From contig NZ_CP044990.1 of the NCBI RefSeq assembly GCF_009017495.1, positions 887,001-951,000 of the forward strand: a stretch of 64,000 bases of DNA, given 5' to 3'. Position numbers and translations under genes: made by a program. The notes below the pieces were generated by a model. That model saw only the letters and a program-made list of their open reading frames with translations, ran no database searches and was not told where the DNA came from. Positions 61,489 to 64,000 of this stretch are shown piece after piece. This DNA comes from Deinococcus sp. AJ005 (GTDB taxonomy: Bacteria > Deinococcota > Deinococci > Deinococcales > Deinococcaceae). Numbering within the stretch: the first letter of the stretch is position 1; every line of letters starts with the position of its first letter.

Positions 61489-62673
61489 TCACGCTTGCTT
61501 TCTCAGCAGGATGCTCTTGAGGTACAGGCTCTCGGGCACGCTCAGCAGATGCGGGTGATCGGCGGGCTGGTAGGTCACGGCCACCACCTCGGCGTCGCAG
61601 TCGGCCTCGGCAGCGGCCACGCGGGCGGCGTCCAGCAGGTCATCCACCCGGATGTAATGGGCGCAGGTGCTGATCATCAGGTGGCCGCCGTTTTCCAGCA
61701 TCCGCAGGGCGTGGGCCGCGCCGTCCGTGAAGATGCGTTTGGCACGCGGCACGTCGTCGCGGCGCTTGGCGAGGGTGGGGGGGTCCAGCACGGCGGCCCC
61801 GAAGGTGCGTTTCTCGCGTTCCAGGGCAGCCAGCACTTCCAGCGCGTCGCCCCAGCGCACACTCACATTGACGTTCACGCCGTTCCCGCGCGCCGCCCCT
61901 TCCAGTGCGGCCAGGGCCACCTGATCCTTGTCCACGGCCACACTTTTGGCACCCGCTTTGGCCGCGTGCAGGCTGAAGCCCCCGGTGTACGAGTACACGT
62001 CCAGAAAGCCCGCGCCGGGCCGCACCAGGGAGCGCATCAGGCGGCGGTTGTCGCGCTGGTCCAGAAAGAAGCCGGTCTTTTGCGCGTCCATTGGCGCGAA
62101 GTGCAGGGTCAGGTCATCCTCGTGAAATTCCACGCGCTCAGGCACCTCACCCCACAGCGGCCCGGCCACCATGCCCAGCCCCTCGCGGCGGCGTTCGCCC
62201 GTGTCGCTGCGCTCGTAGGCGCTGCCAGCCCCGGTGACCTCCTTGAGCGCCTTAAGGATCAGGTCACGGTGACGCTCGGCCCCCGCGTTGCGGAGCTGCA
62301 CGGCCAGCACATCGCCAAACTTATCGGCCACCACTCCCGGCAGCCCATCGGCCTCGGCATAGACAGCCCGTACGGCGTTGGTGTTCAGGATGCGGCCCTC
62401 GCGGCGTTTGAGGGCGGCCTTGACGCGGGCGCGGTAGAACTTGAGATCCACTTCCTCCCGTTCCCAGGTCAGCAGGCGCAACGGCGTCGCGCCGTCTGGG
62501 TTGAAATAGCCGCGCGCAATGACCTTGCCGCCGGGGCCTTTCACGTCCACAACCTCGCCTGGCGCGATTCCGGCGTCGGCGTCGGCAATGTCGCCGGAAT
62601 GTCCAAAGGGGTAGCGGCCCGCGATGCGCCGGACGGCGGCAGGCTCAAGAGTGACGGAGGCGGACTTCTTCAT
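61489..62673 (-). CDS. Class I SAM-dependent rRNA large-subunit methyltransferase (RlmI-like)
   Basis: A 394-residue enzyme with an N-terminal PUA domain (RYPFGHSGDIADADAGIAPGEVVDVKG), a linking domain, and a Rossmann methyltransferase domain: GAGFLDVYSYTGGFSLHAAKAGA is SAM motif I and VLDPPTLAKRRDD is the catalytic DPP motif of the m5C RlmI group. TAGCCT 7 bases before ATG 62673 fixes a leaderless start; sequence upstream in frame is not family-like. Modification of 23S rRNA C1962 is the E. coli RlmI function and is inferred here. Confidence 0.9.
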   Translation of the reverse strand: MKKSASVTLEPAAVRRIAGRYPFGHSGDIADADAGIAPGEVVDVKGPGGKVIARGYFNPDGATPLRLLTWEREEVDLKFYRARVKAALKRREGRILNTNAVRAVYAEADGLPGVVADKFGDVLAVQLRNAGAERHRDLILKALKEVTGAGSAYERSDTGERRREGLGMVAGPLWGEVPERVEFHEDDLTLHFAPMDAQKTGFFLDQRDNRRLMRSLVRPGAGFLDVYSYTGGFSLHAAKAGAKSVAVDKDQVALAALEGAARGNGVNVNVSVRWGDALEVLAALEREKRTFGAAVLDPPTLAKRRDDVPRAKRIFTDGAAHALRMLENGGHLMISTCAHYIRVDDLLDAARVAAAEADCDAEVVAVTYQPADHPHLLSVPESLYLKSILLRKQA

Positions 62674-62680
62674 GGGCGTC

Positions 62681-62686
62681 AGGCTA
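62681..62686 (-). promoter_or_regulatory. -10 box, leaderless promoter of the rRNA methyltransferase gene
   Basis: TAGCCT on the minus strand, 7 bases before ATG 62673. Confidence 0.55.
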
Positions 62687-62932
62687 GCGCGGGGAGACCG
62701 GAAGGTTATAGGGAGTTGGGAAAAGAGGGGAGGGGGGAACGCGAGTGTTGCCACGGTCTGATTACAGTGTTTTGTAAATTCTTTTGTTTCTACTCTACCC
62801 CTGCGGGACTGCACAGTTCGGAATGAGAGAGAGCGGCAGAAAGGTGAAGGAGATATGGTGCAAACAAAATATCTTGAGATTTTCAAAAAACTAAACTAGA
62901 TTTATGCGAATCAAATTTCATTGAATTGGTTT

Positions 62933-63415
62933 TTAGAATTTACAGATTACGACATACATATTTACATTGTCTCGGCCCATAATTCGGTAATTTGTTATGC
63001 CAATTTCCATGCCAGCAAACGGAGATTTATTTGGATCTTTATATATTCGATAATATGTATAGATTTTATAAGCTCCGTTATTTGAATCACCGCTATTATT
63101 AGGTTCTTTGACATTCTTTACTGTGATGACATCATAATTTTTATCGATTGATTTGAGAAATGATGCAACAGCGTAGCGATCATTTCCAAAGGTGAAACCT
63201 TCAATAGAACCGCATGTGAAGCCCAAATAGGTCTTGATAGAAGACGCATACTTGTTCTGTACAAGCGTACGCTCATAGCCTGTTTTGCCACCCCACGGAT
63301 GTGCTTCTCCAGGTACAGGCAAACTTACATTCAAAATATTAGAGCGCGTGGCTTTAGTAGCTTCAGCACTTTGAGCAAGTAGCAGCAGTCCGAGGAGCAT
63401 AATGGTGTCTCTCAC
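62933..63415 (-). CDS. AT-rich orphan gene for a small exported protein
   Basis: A 160-residue protein with a signal peptide (MLLGLLLLAQSAEA) and a polar, Lys/Asn/Tyr-rich mature part (NNSGDSNNGAYKIYTYYRIYKDPNK). Two Cys (FTCGS and VVICKF near the C-terminus) could form a disulfide. Its DNA, and the adjoining stretch from about 62760, are strikingly AT-rich compared with both neighbours, and codon use is unlike theirs, so recent transfer is likely. Start may be GTG 63415 or ATG 63400. No family is recognised and no mobile-element gene is visible beside it. Confidence 0.6.
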   Translation of the reverse strand: MRDTIMLLGLLLLAQSAEATKATRSNILNVSLPVPGEAHPWGGKTGYERTLVQNKYASSIKTYLGFTCGSIEGFTFGNDRYAVASFLKSIDKNYDVITVKNVKEPNNSGDSNNGAYKIYTYYRIYKDPNKSPFAGMEIGITNYRIMGRDNVNMYVVICKF

Positions 63416-63450
63416 GGTACTACACTGTCAGCCCTCTTCTTTCTTTAATC

Positions 63451-64000
63451 TTACTCGTCAGTACTCAGCACCGCCAGGAACGCCTCCTGCGGCACTTCCA
63501 CTGTGCCGATCTGCTTCATGCGGGCACGGCCCTTCTTCTGCTTGTTCAGCAGCTTTTTCTTACGCGAAATGTCGCCGCCGTAGCACTTGGCCAGCACGTC
63601 CTTGCGGTACGCCTTGACCGTGGCGCGGGCAATAATTTTTGCGCCAATCGTGGCCTGCACCGGCACGGGGAACATCTGGCGCGGAATCACTTCCGCCATC
63701 TTGTCCACGATCTTGCGGCCCAGCGCGTAGGCCCGGCTCTCATGAACGATCACGGCCAGCGCGTCCACGATCTCGTTGTTGACCATGATGTCCACCTTGC
63801 GCAGATCGCCGTCGCGGTAGCCCAGTTGCTCGTAGTCCATGCTGGCGTAGCCGCGCGAGATGCTCTTGAGGCGGTCATGGAAGTCGTACAGAATCTCTGC
63901 GAACGGCACCTCGTACACCAGTTCCACACGCTTGCCCAGGTAATTCATGGTGACCATTGAGCCGCGCCGGTCTTGCAGCAGGCCCATCACCGGCCCCACG
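63451..64000 (-). CDS. lepA: Elongation factor 4 (LepA), C-terminal part; 5' end outside window
   Basis: The visible 182 residues are the end of LepA, the ribosome back-translocase GTPase. The LepA-specific C-terminal domain is recognisable by [50 protein letters not shown] split over residues ~110-165 of the fragment, where [12 protein letters not shown] is diagnostic; upstream is the domain IV end with [22 protein letters not shown]. The GTPase domain lies beyond base 64000. The gene ends 35 bases before the start of the AT-rich orphan gene. Confidence 0.95.
   Translation of the reverse strand, partial: VGPVMGLLQDRRGSMVTMNYLGKRVELVYEVPFAEILYDFHDRLKSISRGYASMDYEQLGYRDGDLRKVDIMVNNEIVDALAVIVHESRAYALGRKIVDKMAEVIPRQMFPVPVQATIGAKIIARATVKAYRKDVLAKCYGGDISRKKKLLNKQKKGRARMKQIGTVEVPQEAFLAVLSTDE

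Noticed and set aside
60751..62826. A 691-codon plus-strand frame across the TrmB and methyltransferase genes
   Set aside because: It spans two well-supported minus-strand genes and the gap between them; only GC-driven openness explains it.

Overview
The window is a GC-rich (roughly two thirds G+C by eye), densely coded stretch of a bacterial chromosome that is best explained as Deinococcus. Supporting signs are a 552-residue trehalose synthase of the Deinococcus type, a cytochrome oxidase with fused subunits I+III and subunit II+cytochrome c, a Thermus-like seven-iron ferredoxin, a Thermus-like pair of glutamate dehydrogenases, futalosine hydrolase (menaquinone via futalosine), and above all the promoter style. 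About twenty genes have a TANNNT -10 box 6-8 bases before the start codon, the arrangement of leaderless mRNAs reported as dominant in Deinococcus deserti. I used that pattern to choose many starts. Layout: 1-16.6 kb holds an M42 aminopeptidase (cut by the window edge), short-chain dehydrogenases, a membrane Ser/Thr kinase with a beta-propeller, an NrnA-type phosphoesterase, isocitrate lyase, a large NTPase/TPR protein, an S41 protease and an EamA transporter beside a TetR regulator. 16.8-21 kb carries ribosomal protein S1, tRNA-Gln and trehalose synthase. 21-24.5 kb is a small catabolic-looking operon (hydrolase, SDR, SnoaL-like protein) divergent from an AraC regulator. 24.6-28.7 kb holds the two glutamate dehydrogenases and a polyprenyl synthase. 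29.4-32.4 kb has a tightly overlapped operon of ferredoxin, membrane protein, truncated haemoglobin, cupin and Crp/Fnr regulator, followed by a BI-1 membrane protein. 32.5-34.2 kb is an oxidoreductase divergent from its likely TetR repressor. 34.3-41.9 kb is the aerobic respiration block (sco, ctaD-E fusion, ctaC, ctaB, ctaA, divergent ctaM-like gene). 42-50.4 kb holds an MFS exporter, two hotdog thioesterases, hemC, a VOC protein, lgt, tatC and tatA. 50.4-59.6 kb holds mqnB, tdh, trpS, pcp, mutM, pdxH and secA. 60.4-64 kb holds tRNA-Met, tRNA-Ala, a TrmB-family regulator, an rRNA methyltransferase, a markedly AT-rich secreted orphan, and the end of lepA. The most interesting signal is upstream of trpS: a 15-codon leader peptide with two adjacent Trp codons, apparently translated from the first base of a leaderless transcript, followed by mutually exclusive antiterminator and terminator hairpins. 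This looks like a complete ribosome-mediated attenuator controlling tryptophanyl-tRNA synthetase. A second leaderless mini-ORF, overlapping the kinase start by GTGA, suggests a related coupling device. Other points worth attention are the active-site Lys-to-Met change in the upstream glutamate dehydrogenase, an SDR with Ser and Arg in place of Tyr and Lys, several unassigned palindromic operators (before aceA, before the MFS gene, before the TetR gene, and an 11-bp tandem repeat before gdhA), a possible MITE after treS, and a 47-residue leaderless membrane peptide.
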